A stretch of DNA of 64,000 bases from Acinetobacter chinensis (GTDB lineage Bacteria > Pseudomonadota > Gammaproteobacteria > Pseudomonadales > Moraxellaceae), in contig NZ_CP032134.1 of the NCBI RefSeq assembly GCF_002165375.2, forward strand, positions 2,294,001-2,358,000. The letters run 5' to 3'. Below, one piece after another: positions 49,334-58,089 of the stretch. The notes under the pieces are model-generated. The model had not been told where the DNA came from. It saw nothing but the letters and a program-made list of their open reading frames with translations, and did not search any database. Position 1 is the stretch's first letter; every line of letters begins with the position of its first letter. The position numbers were made by a program, and so were the translations under genes.

Positions 49334-50263
49334 TCAGGAGAATCTGACAGGAGGAGCCTGTACATACTGAGGCAGGTTATTTAAAACCGCCAGTGCCTGT
49401 TCTGTATTTCCTTCATGATCAGGATGAAACTTCGGTGAAGCCCAACGCAGGACGGACTTAGTCAGAAAGCTAAACGTAGGCAGATTTCCTGTTTTACGAC
49501 CGACTTTCTCCAGTTCCCACCACATTTTAAATACATTGGCTTTGGCCAGTTTCTGCATCTCTTCCAGGCTGTCCTGTCGGGCTAAACCACGTCCAATATC
49601 CACCATCAGATACATGAAAATCGGATAAATCACTGCCATAAGTGCCTGCCGGGTCAGATAAAAACCATGTTTATTCTGTAACAGGTGATGGAACAGATCA
49701 AAAGCAACATTGCGGTGTTCAACTTCTTCAGCCAGATGCCAGCGGAATAAATCACTCATTTCGGTATCAGCATCAAACTTTTCCCAGTTATGGCTGTTAT
49801 CCAGCGTCCACTGTCCGATGACACCTGTGAAATGCTCAATAGTCGCAATAATTCCAACGCGTAGGGTTAACCAGTAATTTTCTAAAAATCTGGACCGATC
49901 AACCGGAATTCCGAAGGGTTTATCTGCAAGCAACTGTCCAAAAATTGCATTGGCAACTTTTAAACCAGACTCAAGATCATAATTCTGCTCCCGCATAAAA
50001 TGCTGCCCTTGAATATGTGCCCGTGCATGCATGGCTTCCTGTTTAATAAACGCCTTTACATCTTCTTTTAACAGATCATCTGTTATCAGAGGCAGGGCTT
50101 TATTGAAGACACGGCAAAACCAGAATTCACCGGCTGGCAGCAGGATATTGATCGCGTTGTAGGTATGAGATGAAAAAGGATCTTCAGCAATCCAGTGAAT
50201 TCTTGATTCTGAAAAATCAAAAGCCATCGTTCTTGGAGTAATTTTTATATGCTTTTTTACCAC
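49334..50263 (-). CDS. Predicted metal-dependent hydrolase (COG3687, PF10118)
   Basis: A 309-residue, mostly helical protein. Its ferritin-like di-metal motifs are KQEAMHARAH (about 75-84) and EEVEHRNVAFD (about 178-188), the E..H pattern of this family. Its members are called metal-dependent hydrolases but the reaction is unproven. Hydrophobic segment MAVIYPIFMYLMVDIG suggests membrane contact. It starts with GTG 50263, which gives the usual KKHIKITPRTMAFDF opening. ATG 50227 is a shorter alternative. Confidence 0.85.
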   Translation of the reverse strand: MVKKHIKITPRTMAFDFSESRIHWIAEDPFSSHTYNAINILLPAGEFWFCRVFNKALPLITDDLLKEDVKAFIKQEAMHARAHIQGQHFMREQNYDLESGLKVANAIFGQLLADKPFGIPVDRSRFLENYWLTLRVGIIATIEHFTGVIGQWTLDNSHNWEKFDADTEMSDLFRWHLAEEVEHRNVAFDLFHHLLQNKHGFYLTRQALMAVIYPIFMYLMVDIGRGLARQDSLEEMQKLAKANVFKMWWELEKVGRKTGNLPTFSFLTKSVLRWASPKFHPDHEGNTEQALAVLNNLPQYVQAPPVRFS

Positions 50264-50391
50264 GACTCATCGTCCATTATCGCTCTTTTAAGCAATTCTA
50301 AACGATCATTTCTGCACCACATTGGCATGACTGACGAAGCCTGATCTTTTTATGTTCACTTTTTTTGTGTAATGCCCACTTATTTAAACCT

Positions 50392-51297
50392 TTAAACAGT
50401 TGAATCATATGATTTTTCAAATACAGTCCTGGTCCAGTTTTTCACTTCATTTACAATAAAATCAGCATCCGGCAAAGTTAACAGATAATAGTTCATTGCC
50501 TGTTCTCTATGCGTGGACACTATTTTCATCTTCTGATTTTTTAAATAATGCGCCACAGAAATACGGCTTAACAAAGCAACCCCCTGCCCTGACAGTACAG
50601 CCTGAATGGCATGACTTTCCTGCGTATAAAATACCTGTGGCTGTCCTGCCTGAATATGCATCCCCTGTTTTTCAAACCACTTTTGCCAGTTCACGCGGTT
50701 TGGGCAATATTCATCTCCCCAGGTAAAATGAATGAGTGGTACAGTCTGCCAGTCCAGTTCACTCAAGTCCATTTCAGGACAGCCCACCACGACATATTCA
50801 TCTCCTGCCAGAAACTCTATACTGACATCCTGATAATCACCCGAACCATAACGGATGGCTAAGTCATACATGCCCGATGCCATATTCACAACATCATAGC
50901 TACTGTGTACCCGAAACATGATGTCAGGAAACCGTTGCTGCAATTCGGGTAAATGCGGAATAATCCATTCACTGGCAAATGTAGGCGTCGCTGTAATGGT
51001 AAACAGTCGCTGCCTGTTCTGTTCCAGCTGCATCAATGCCGTATGGATCTGATCAAAACCTGCCTGTACATGCTTAAGCAGATATTCCCCTTCAGGTGTC
51101 AGGCTGATTGAGCGTGTCCGTCTCTCAAACAGGTGTAGATTCAACTGCTGCTCCAGCTTTTTTATCCGATGGCTCAAAGCAGTCGGCGTTAAAAATAACT
51201 GATCTGCGGCTTTCTTAAAACTTAGGTGCTCAGCAACATACTGAAAAGCTAATAATTGCTCTAACGAATAATGAAAGGTCATCCGAAGCATCTTCAT
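50392..51297 (-). CDS. LysR family transcriptional regulator
   Basis: A 301-residue regulator with an N-terminal helix-turn-helix (LSFKKAADQLFLTPTALSHR, then IKKLEQQLNLHLFERR) and a C-terminal substrate-binding fold like GcvA-type members. It is divergent from azoR across 99 bases, so azoR is a likely target. The ATG at 51297 overlaps a palindrome (51297-51313). Starting at ATG 51282 (MTFHYS) would leave that operator outside the gene and is a reasonable alternative. Confidence 0.88.
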   Translation of the reverse strand: MKMLRMTFHYSLEQLLAFQYVAEHLSFKKAADQLFLTPTALSHRIKKLEQQLNLHLFERRTRSISLTPEGEYLLKHVQAGFDQIHTALMQLEQNRQRLFTITATPTFASEWIIPHLPELQQRFPDIMFRVHSSYDVVNMASGMYDLAIRYGSGDYQDVSIEFLAGDEYVVVGCPEMDLSELDWQTVPLIHFTWGDEYCPNRVNWQKWFEKQGMHIQAGQPQVFYTQESHAIQAVLSGQGVALLSRISVAHYLKNQKMKIVSTHREQAMNYYLLTLPDADFIVNEVKNWTRTVFEKSYDSTV

Positions 51298-51313
51298 GAA
51301 TGAATTTCATTCA
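51297..51313. promoter_or_regulatory. Perfect 17-bp palindrome upstream of the LysR gene
   Basis: TGAATGAA-T-TTCATTCA has perfect 8-bp arms in the LysR/azoR divergent region, a position typical of a LysR autoregulatory site. It touches the first possible LysR start codon. Confidence 0.5.
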
Positions 51314-51396
51314 GTTATAGCGTGTAATTTTATCGTTTGTTGTTCTGTTGATGTTGTTTAAAAATCAGACTTATCTTCAATGCATGAGTCATCAAA

Positions 51397-52065
51397 ATGA
51401 CCAATATTTTAAGAATTGATGCCAGTGTGAGAACAGGAATTTCAGGAACCAACCCTCATGGCTCGCTCAGCAGACGTTTAACTGAACTGTTTATAAATAC
51501 ATGGGCTGAAAATGATTCATCCATCCAGGTCAAACACCGTGATGTAGGAAAAAATCCTCCGCCTCTGATTGATGAAGAATGGATTGTTTCAGAATTTGGT
51601 TATGCTGAATCTGAAGAAAAAGCCCAACAGCGTTTAAAACTGAGTGATGAGCTGATTGCTGAATTAAAATGGGCGGATCTGATTGTAATCGGTGTACCTA
51701 TGTATAATTTTGGACCACCGGCACATTTAAAAGCATATATTGACAATATTGTCAGAAAAGATAAAACCTATGCTTTTGATGCAGATCAACAGCAACCTTA
51801 TACAGGACTGCTAGACGCGCAAAAACCACTGGTGATCCTATCTGCCCGAGGTGGGCATGACTTTGATGCTCCAGATGCTCCTTTTCAGAATCATGTGGAA
51901 CCGAGTATCAAAACAGCTTTTAACTTTATCGGCATTCAACAGTTCCATGAAATTGCGATTGAATATCAGGAATATGGCGGGGAGCTTTTAGAAAAATCCA
52001 TTCAACAGGCTGAACAGAAAACCACGGCGCTTATCCATGATTTACAACAAAAACTCATCCCATAA
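51397..52065 (+). CDS. azoR: FMN-dependent NADH azoreductase
   Basis: This 222-residue flavodoxin-fold enzyme reduces quinones and azo compounds with NADH. It shows the FMN phosphate loop SVRTGISGTNPHGSLSRRL, the flavin-side motif VPMYNFGPPAHLKAYIDN and SARGGHDF. The divergent LysR gene probably controls it in response to a quinone-like inducer. Terminal residues and length match AzoR. Confidence 0.93.
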   Translation: MTNILRIDASVRTGISGTNPHGSLSRRLTELFINTWAENDSSIQVKHRDVGKNPPPLIDEEWIVSEFGYAESEEKAQQRLKLSDELIAELKWADLIVIGVPMYNFGPPAHLKAYIDNIVRKDKTYAFDADQQQPYTGLLDAQKPLVILSARGGHDFDAPDAPFQNHVEPSIKTAFNFIGIQQFHEIAIEYQEYGGELLEKSIQQAEQKTTALIHDLQQKLIP

Positions 52066-52174
52066 AAAAAGGAACTGAGCTGTTAGAACTCAATTCCTGT
52101 TAACTGCCGGAGGTATCGGAAAAGCCACGATATGAACCCTGACTTTTCCTTTACTCCATTCGTTTCAGATGATC

Positions 52175-53740
52175 TTACTGACCTGAACGGATCATGTAAT
52201 CAAATGCAGACAGTGCTGCTTTCGCACCTTCACCTGATGCAATAATAATCTGTTTGTATGGAACAGTCGTACAGTCACCTGCGGCAAATACACCTTTCAC
52301 ATTGGTTTCGTTACGATCATTCACCACAATTTCATTACGGTTTGACAGTTCTACAGCTGTTTCTTTCAGGAAGTCTGTATTTGGCAACAGACCAATCTGT
52401 ACAAAAATCCCTGCCAGTTCAACTGTATGTTCAGTATCCGTTGCACGGTCTTTATATTTCAGTGCAGTTACCTGAGAACCATCACCAACCACTTCTGTAG
52501 ACAGTGCATTCATGATCACTGTGGTATTTGGCAAGCTGTTCAGTTTATCCTGAAGCACCTGGTCAGCACGCAGTCTGGTATCGAACTCAACCAGTGTTAC
52601 ATGTTCCACAATACCCGCCAGGTCAATAGCAGCTTCAACACCTGAGTTACCACCGCCAATAACAGCTACACGTTTGCCTTTGAACAATGGACCATCACAG
52701 TGTGGGCAGTATGCAACACCACGGGTTTTATACTCTTTCTCACCTGGAACATTCATTTCTCTCCAGCGCGCACCGGTAGACAGAATAATGGTTTTAGAGT
52801 CAAGTTTTGCACCGTTTTCCAGTTCAACTTCAACCAGACCGTTCGCTGTCTGATCTGCACCTACAATGTTTTTCACACGTTGCAGGTTCATAATGTCCAC
52901 ACCGTACTCACGTACATGTGCTTCCATATCGGCAGCAAATTTTGATCCCTGAGTTTTCTGCACTGAAATAAAGTTTTCAATGTCCATCGTATCCATAACC
53001 TGACCACCGAAGCGTTCAGCCACGATCCCCGTACGGATACCTTTACGTGCCGCATAGACAGCAGAAGTTGCACCAGCAGGTCCGCCACCGATCACTAAAA
53101 CATCAAATGCTTCTTTGGCATTGAGTTTTTCAGCATCTTTAGCAGCTGCACCTGTATCCAGTTTCGCCACAATCTCTTCCAGTGTCATACGACCCTGTCC
53201 AATATGCTCACCGTTCTGGAACACCATAGGCACAGCCATGATTTTGCGTTCTTCAACTTCATCCTGGAAGAATGCACCATCAATCATGGTTGCAGTCGTA
53301 CCTGGGTTATTGATTGCGATCAGGTTCAATGCCTGAACCACATCTGGACAGTTATGGCAGCTTAATGAAACAAATACATCAAAGTTTGCAGTCAGGTTCA
53401 GACCTTTGATCTGTGCCAGAACTTCGTCTGAAACTTTTGGTGCATAACCAGAAACCTGTAACAAAGCCAGAATCAGTGAGGTAAACTCATGTCCCATTGG
53501 TAAACCAGCAAAGAATACACGTGGCTGTTCACCTTTTTTTGCAATACCAAAGCTCGGTTTACGGTCGTTTTCACCATCAAAACGTGCAGTCACCTGATCA
53601 GAAAGTGCAGCAACCTCAGTCACCAGTTCTTTAATTTTGTCTGATTTTTCAGAACCATTTAAAGAAGCAACAATTTCAATTGGGCTTTCAAGACGTTCAA
53701 GTAATGTTTTTAATTGAGCAGAAGTATTTGTATCTAACAT
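52175..53740 (-). CDS. ahpF: Alkyl hydroperoxide reductase subunit F
   Basis: A 521-residue FAD/NADH flavoprotein that reduces the peroxiredoxin AhpC. The N-terminal thioredoxin-like domain has CHNC (128-131). The FAD site is [19 protein letters not shown] and the redox pair CPHC is at 345-348, the same numbers as in E. coli. The start is ATG 53740 with GGAG 9 bases ahead, and the upstream frame has no family similarity. AhpC is not in this window. OxyR control is usual, but I could not define a site. Confidence 0.95.
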   Translation of the reverse strand: MLDTNTSAQLKTLLERLESPIEIVASLNGSEKSDKIKELVTEVAALSDQVTARFDGENDRKPSFGIAKKGEQPRVFFAGLPMGHEFTSLILALLQVSGYAPKVSDEVLAQIKGLNLTANFDVFVSLSCHNCPDVVQALNLIAINNPGTTATMIDGAFFQDEVEERKIMAVPMVFQNGEHIGQGRMTLEEIVAKLDTGAAAKDAEKLNAKEAFDVLVIGGGPAGATSAVYAARKGIRTGIVAERFGGQVMDTMDIENFISVQKTQGSKFAADMEAHVREYGVDIMNLQRVKNIVGADQTANGLVEVELENGAKLDSKTIILSTGARWREMNVPGEKEYKTRGVAYCPHCDGPLFKGKRVAVIGGGNSGVEAAIDLAGIVEHVTLVEFDTRLRADQVLQDKLNSLPNTTVIMNALSTEVVGDGSQVTALKYKDRATDTEHTVELAGIFVQIGLLPNTDFLKETAVELSNRNEIVVNDRNETNVKGVFAAGDCTTVPYKQIIIASGEGAKAALSAFDYMIRSGQ

Positions 53741-54315
53741 GCTAACAGTCTCCAAGGGAGTAAATTCTTTCGTTGAATATATATTACGTCGATTTAAAAA
53801 ATAGATAAAACAGTTTGTTTTCATAAAAACAATCGGATTTTCAGTTCAATCATCACCCTGCTGAAAACCACGACCCAAAACACTGTTTTAAAATAAATTT
53901 CAATCAGTTAATTTCTTCATTCTGCTCTATATATGAGGATTATTCCAAAATAATCAATGATTGTTCCTGTATTTCTTCATTATTTTAAAGCGGGGGGAAT
54001 CTGAAAACACGCATACCGAAAGTAAAAACAGGTTATATCAGCTCCACTCTGTTATTCACGATGTAAAAATCATTAAGTATCTGAAATTTAATTATAAAAT
54101 ATAAAATCCCCTTATAAACAGTACAATGCTGTCTCTTCGAATCTTAAAATTTCATTATCTGTAAAATAACTCATCAATTTCCCCACTGGCACTGCACAAA
54201 AATTCCCCATCACACTGCCTGATCAGGTTTATGCTGAATCTGAACAACAGATAACTGTCCAGGTCCATATTTCATTCTGCACAACAGAACGAATGATTAA
54301 AACAGAGGCACAATA
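53741..54315. other. Intergenic region, no gene seen
   Basis: These 575 AT-rich bases separate the divergent ahpF and DsbA-like genes. Beyond promoter-like AT tracts I see no repeat, hairpin or open frame worth naming. Confidence 0.5.
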
Positions 54316-54924
54316 ATGAAAATTGAATTCGTATTTGATATTGCATATCCCATGAGTTACGTCGCTTTTGAAAAACTCAAACAGCACTGGAATCAGGCAA
54401 CTGCCACAAAAATTGAACTGCTGCCTGTACAGGTTCTCCCCGAAATTCCCCAGGAAGGTATAAATGTCTACGAATATCTGACTGAGCGTTATGGTTCAAA
54501 AGAAGCCAACCGTAAACTTGAAATGGCTAAATTCGCTGCCTACAGCGAAGACCTGACCATTGATATTGAACACATGAAACGCATGCCGAACAGTCGTCTG
54601 GCACATCAGGCTATTTTAACACTGGACAATGTTTTTGATCAGTACGCGCTGACTCAGGCGATCTTTCATGCCCTGTTTACACATGGTAAAGACATTTCAG
54701 ATACAGCTGTTCTCAAAGAGATTATTGAAGCCATGGGACTGGATGGCTCCAAAGTCCTGCGCTCCATTCAGCATAAAGAAATTGCAGATAAGCAGGCTGA
54801 AATTACACGATATGTGCAAAGTTTTGGGCAGTACCCAACACCTTATTATATTGTGGATGGTGAAATACAGGATGAAAGTTTTTCCACACTTGAACTGAAA
54901 CGGTTGCTGTTACAGGCGAGTTAA
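54316..54924 (+). CDS. DsbA-fold (FrnE-like) protein lacking the CxxC motif
   Basis: A 202-residue cytosolic thioredoxin-fold protein of the FrnE/2-hydroxychromene isomerase group. It starts KIEFVFDIAYPMSYVAFEKL, where family members read D..CPWCY. Both cysteines are absent (YPMS), and the protein has no cysteine at all, so dithiol chemistry is impossible. The rest is family-like (ANRKLEMAKFAAYSEDLTID, LAHQAILTLD, YPTPYYIVDGE). A glutathione-dependent isomerase or chaperone role remains possible. It ends at a strong hairpin at 54947-54982. Confidence 0.82.
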   Translation: MKIEFVFDIAYPMSYVAFEKLKQHWNQATATKIELLPVQVLPEIPQEGINVYEYLTERYGSKEANRKLEMAKFAAYSEDLTIDIEHMKRMPNSRLAHQAILTLDNVFDQYALTQAIFHALFTHGKDISDTAVLKEIIEAMGLDGSKVLRSIQHKEIADKQAEITRYVQSFGQYPTPYYIVDGEIQDESFSTLELKRLLLQAS

Positions 54925-54946
54925 TACCTTAAATAAACCAACAACA

Positions 54947-54982
54947 GCCTTCTCCTGAGCCACATATAGTGCAGGAGAAGGC
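54947..54982. terminator. Bidirectional hairpin
   Basis: GCCTTCTCCTG (54947-54957) pairs perfectly with CAGGAGAAGGC (54972-54982) between convergent genes. Confidence 0.75.
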
Positions 54983-54997
54983 ACTTTTAAGTACCAA

Positions 54998-55933
54998 TTA
55001 ATACTGAAGTTTCTGTGAGATCCGCACTAATCTTTTTTTCAGCCCTCTCGACAGGAAATAAAAAATACCGCTGATCAATACTAAAACCGCAATCAGAGCA
55101 TAAAGTACATAGTTGAGAACCCTGGACCATCCAGATGCTTTCTCAACCAGTGGTTCAACAGACTGAGCAAGTGGAGTGACTGCCTGACCATAAAGCTGAT
55201 ACTGCATGGACCATAACTGTTCAGGCTTCAGACCATATTCCAGAAAATGTGGATCTTTACGTTCTGCCTGAATCAGCTTTGCTGTGTAGGCAACAGCCAC
55301 ATCTCTGTCCTGCGGTTTATGTAATAAGGCCGTCTGTGCAAGCACATAGTCTTTAACCGGTTCAGGATCTTCTGTACGCTGCAAATACTGATAAATGTGA
55401 CTTTGCTGAATACTCTGATCATAACTGACCAAAGCCTGATACTCAGATGCTTCATCTTCTTTGAGGTCATACTGTACATAAGTCAGACCTGACCATAAAA
55501 TAATGAATGCCACCAGCCAGCCAACAAATTTCAGTACAAAAGACTGAAAACGTATTCTGAAAAACCTGATTTTTTTTAACAGTGAAACACTGATAAAAGC
55601 ACCCGTAAATGCCACGATCAGTTTCAGGATCAGCCAGCCAAACCATGAAAGCAGGTTCAGAAAATAATTGGGCTGATGCAGAAACGCTTCAAACTGTGCA
55701 TTGACACTGAACGGTACATGTAACTGCCGAACCTGCTCAGAAACACCAAACAGCCCCAGCACCATATCCTGCTGAAAAAAAATGGAGACAAAACTGATCA
55801 GTGCGAGTGTACTGGTCGCAACTGCCATCACCATCAGCCTGTTCTGACGTCGCTGTAACACTGCAACGCCAGTTTCTATCTGCTGTAACTGATCGACTTC
55901 ACTGTCATGACCTTTGACCTGTCGTTCTGACAA
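54998..55933 (-). CDS. Membrane protein of the TelA operon
   Basis: A 311-residue protein with a coiled-coil start (about 8-32, VDQLQQIETGVAVLQRRQNR). It has membrane helices at about 35-55, 93-115, 130-150 and 278-300, and a soluble helical segment (about 160-275). It has no recognised family. It is the third gene of a unit with two TelA-type proteins, 30 bases after the TelA stop, so it may be their membrane anchor, a role similar to that of XpaC-like partners of TelA elsewhere. Confidence 0.7.
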   Translation of the reverse strand: MSERQVKGHDSEVDQLQQIETGVAVLQRRQNRLMVMAVATSTLALISFVSIFFQQDMVLGLFGVSEQVRQLHVPFSVNAQFEAFLHQPNYFLNLLSWFGWLILKLIVAFTGAFISVSLLKKIRFFRIRFQSFVLKFVGWLVAFIILWSGLTYVQYDLKEDEASEYQALVSYDQSIQQSHIYQYLQRTEDPEPVKDYVLAQTALLHKPQDRDVAVAYTAKLIQAERKDPHFLEYGLKPEQLWSMQYQLYGQAVTPLAQSVEPLVEKASGWSRVLNYVLYALIAVLVLISGIFYFLSRGLKKRLVRISQKLQY

Positions 55934-55963
55934 ATTTCACTCCTCAATGTTGATACTGCATAA

Positions 55964-57085
55964 TCAGGACTTAGTCGCTGTATCCAGGACCATCTGCTGT
56001 AAATTATTCTGCAGTGCTTTAATTCGTGTGGAAGCTTCCTCACGCTTCTGCATTCCCTCTTTCTGAATCTGAATCACATCATTTACAGTCTGTATGAGGG
56101 TATTCTGTACATGTTCAAGGGTTTCAATATCAATCACTGAACGCTGATTGGCACGGGCAGTATCCACTGAGTTCTGGTGCAGCAGATCGGCATTACGCTT
56201 CAGCAGTTCATTGGTGGCATTATCAATAGTGTTTGCCAGCTGAACACTGTTTTTCTGTTCATGCAGTGATATCGCCAGACTGATCTGGTTTTTCCATGCA
56301 GGCAAAGTTATATTTTTAATGGCATAAAATTTGTCGACCAGCATTAAATTATTGGACTGAATAATGCGGATCATTGGTAGTGTCTGCATGGCTGACTGTT
56401 GCAGAACAAGCAGATCACTGACCCGTTTTTCCAGGTTATTAGCCAGATGATTCAGATCATAGATTTTCTGACTGGTCTGCTGATCCTGTTCCTGAGTGGT
56501 CAGTGTCACAATTTCCTGCTGAATTTCTTCCTGCTTCAGTCGTCCAGCTGCAACATAAATGCCCAGCTGTCGGTATTCATCCTGCACACCGGCAAACATT
56601 TTATCGAGTGTGCCTACACGAGCTTTCAGCCCATTTTGAGAGGATTCAATTTCTTTCACCAGTGCATCAATCTGCTCTTTGGTGGTATTGAAATGCTGAT
56701 CAAAACTCTGCTTTGCCCCCTTAAACTTACTCAGTAAACCACCAATAAAACCTGTATTTTTAGATTTGTTCAAAAGATTGCTGGTATTTAACTGCTGTGC
56801 CACCTGAACCACTTCATTCAGCTTCTGTCCAGTGACATCCAGATCTTTATTTTTTACAAGATCAAGCAGTTCATCAGTATAAGTCGATGTTTTAGTCGCA
56901 ATATTTTTGCCATACTCAGCCACAGAAGAATGATTGATTTCAGCCAGTTCCTTACGTGCATTCAGTACTTCTGTAAAATCCTGCTCCTGCAGACCCAGTT
57001 CTTTCAGATTCATCTGCTGAAACTTTTTTTCAATAACTTCTGAGGAAAATTCCACAGGTAAATTCTGTTGTTCTGAAGCGGTCAT
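55964..57085 (-). CDS. telA: Toxic anion resistance protein, TelA/KlaA family
   Basis: This 373-residue coiled-coil-rich soluble protein carries the TelA signature: SKFKGAKQSFDQHFNTTKEQ, LDKMFAGVQDEYRQLGIYVA, AMQTLPMIRIIQSNNLMLVD, ITLPAWKNQISLAI and NNLQQMVLD. TelA was named for tellurite resistance, but its real role, perhaps envelope or membrane stress, is unclear. It is flanked in the operon by a shorter homologue upstream and a membrane protein downstream. Confidence 0.92.
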   Translation of the reverse strand: MTASEQQNLPVEFSSEVIEKKFQQMNLKELGLQEQDFTEVLNARKELAEINHSSVAEYGKNIATKTSTYTDELLDLVKNKDLDVTGQKLNEVVQVAQQLNTSNLLNKSKNTGFIGGLLSKFKGAKQSFDQHFNTTKEQIDALVKEIESSQNGLKARVGTLDKMFAGVQDEYRQLGIYVAAGRLKQEEIQQEIVTLTTQEQDQQTSQKIYDLNHLANNLEKRVSDLLVLQQSAMQTLPMIRIIQSNNLMLVDKFYAIKNITLPAWKNQISLAISLHEQKNSVQLANTIDNATNELLKRNADLLHQNSVDTARANQRSVIDIETLEHVQNTLIQTVNDVIQIQKEGMQKREEASTRIKALQNNLQQMVLDTATKS

Positions 57086-57118
57086 GGCTCACCCTGTATG
57101 TATAACTGAATTTTTGGC

Positions 57119-57898
57119 TTAAGATTTCTCTAATGATTTTTTAAGCGTCTTAATTAAATTTTCACGACTATTATTAAGCTTTTCCAGATCAGTTGTCGAG
57201 CTGGAAGCCGTATTGTGCTTTACATGATATTTCCACGCAGGAATCAGGACCTGCTGAGCTTCCTTAAAACGGTCAAGCAAGCTAAAGGACAGCTGCTGAG
57301 ACAGCTGCATCTGAGCAATTGCAATATCATTGTTCGCCTGTAAAGTTCTTAAACTGTAGATTTTCTGAGACAGTCTTTCTGAAAAATTATCCAGTGGATG
57401 CTGTTTTGTAAATGATGGATATTCTTCAAGGAACTCCTCAGCTGCCATAATATATTTTGCCATCTGCTCTCTTAAACCCGTCAGTTGCTGCAAACGGGAC
57501 TGTGACTTCTGAATCTCGATCTGAAGTTTCTGACTCAGATGATTTGCCCGATCCAGCAGAACATCGAGGTTTTTATAATACTGTATCTGCCCTGAAGTAT
57601 ATTCAAGGTCTATACCCAGCCATTTCTGAACAGCATGAAACTTTCTGGTTTTCAGATATTTTTTTGAATCAGCCAAAGCACTGATCAATGATTCAATCGT
57701 GGAACTGAGCTGCTGGGTAAGCGCAGGGTCTACACCGTTCAGCAACACGGACTGTGCCTGAATCAGATGGTCAGCATAACGGTTCAGCTGCTGCTGATTG
57801 TTGACCAGGGGCGACAGGTCATTACGTTTGATCGAAAGTGTATCATCCCTGCTTACACTGATCTGATTCAACGGCTGTAACTGAAAGAACTGAGTCAT
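57119..57898 (-). CDS. TelA-like helical protein, first gene of the operon
   Basis: A 259-residue all-helical soluble protein. Its C-terminal half (LRTLQANNDIAIAQMQLSQQ, then LLDRFKEAQQVLIPAWKYHV) parallels the TelA segment LLVLQQ...LVDKFYAIKNITLPAWKNQI, so it is a shortened and diverged TelA relative. The N-terminus (QPLNQISVSRDDTLSI) is distinct. It starts 33 bases ahead of telA and probably pairs with it as a heteromer. Confidence 0.75.
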   Translation of the reverse strand: MTQFFQLQPLNQISVSRDDTLSIKRNDLSPLVNNQQQLNRYADHLIQAQSVLLNGVDPALTQQLSSTIESLISALADSKKYLKTRKFHAVQKWLGIDLEYTSGQIQYYKNLDVLLDRANHLSQKLQIEIQKSQSRLQQLTGLREQMAKYIMAAEEFLEEYPSFTKQHPLDNFSERLSQKIYSLRTLQANNDIAIAQMQLSQQLSFSLLDRFKEAQQVLIPAWKYHVKHNTASSSTTDLEKLNNSRENLIKTLKKSLEKS

Positions 57899-58089
57899 CG
57901 GAATTAAAACACCAGGTAATCAAACTGTTATCTGAATAAATCATGTCCCATACTACAGCATTCTGTTGCATATTTTATTCAGTGATTTGTTACTGAACCG
58001 GTAACACCAGACCATTTAAAGTCACAAAACAGACTGTATTTTTCAGCAAATTCAGACATAATTATTTTTTTCCAAAGATACCTATAAGA

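Noticed and set aside
52081..52150. Inverted repeats after azoR as an integron attC or dif-like site
   Set aside because: The arms are short and imperfect (AGGAACTGAG/CTCAATTCCT, GGAAAAG/CTTTTCC) and there is no integrase or recombinase. They fit ordinary transcript ends.
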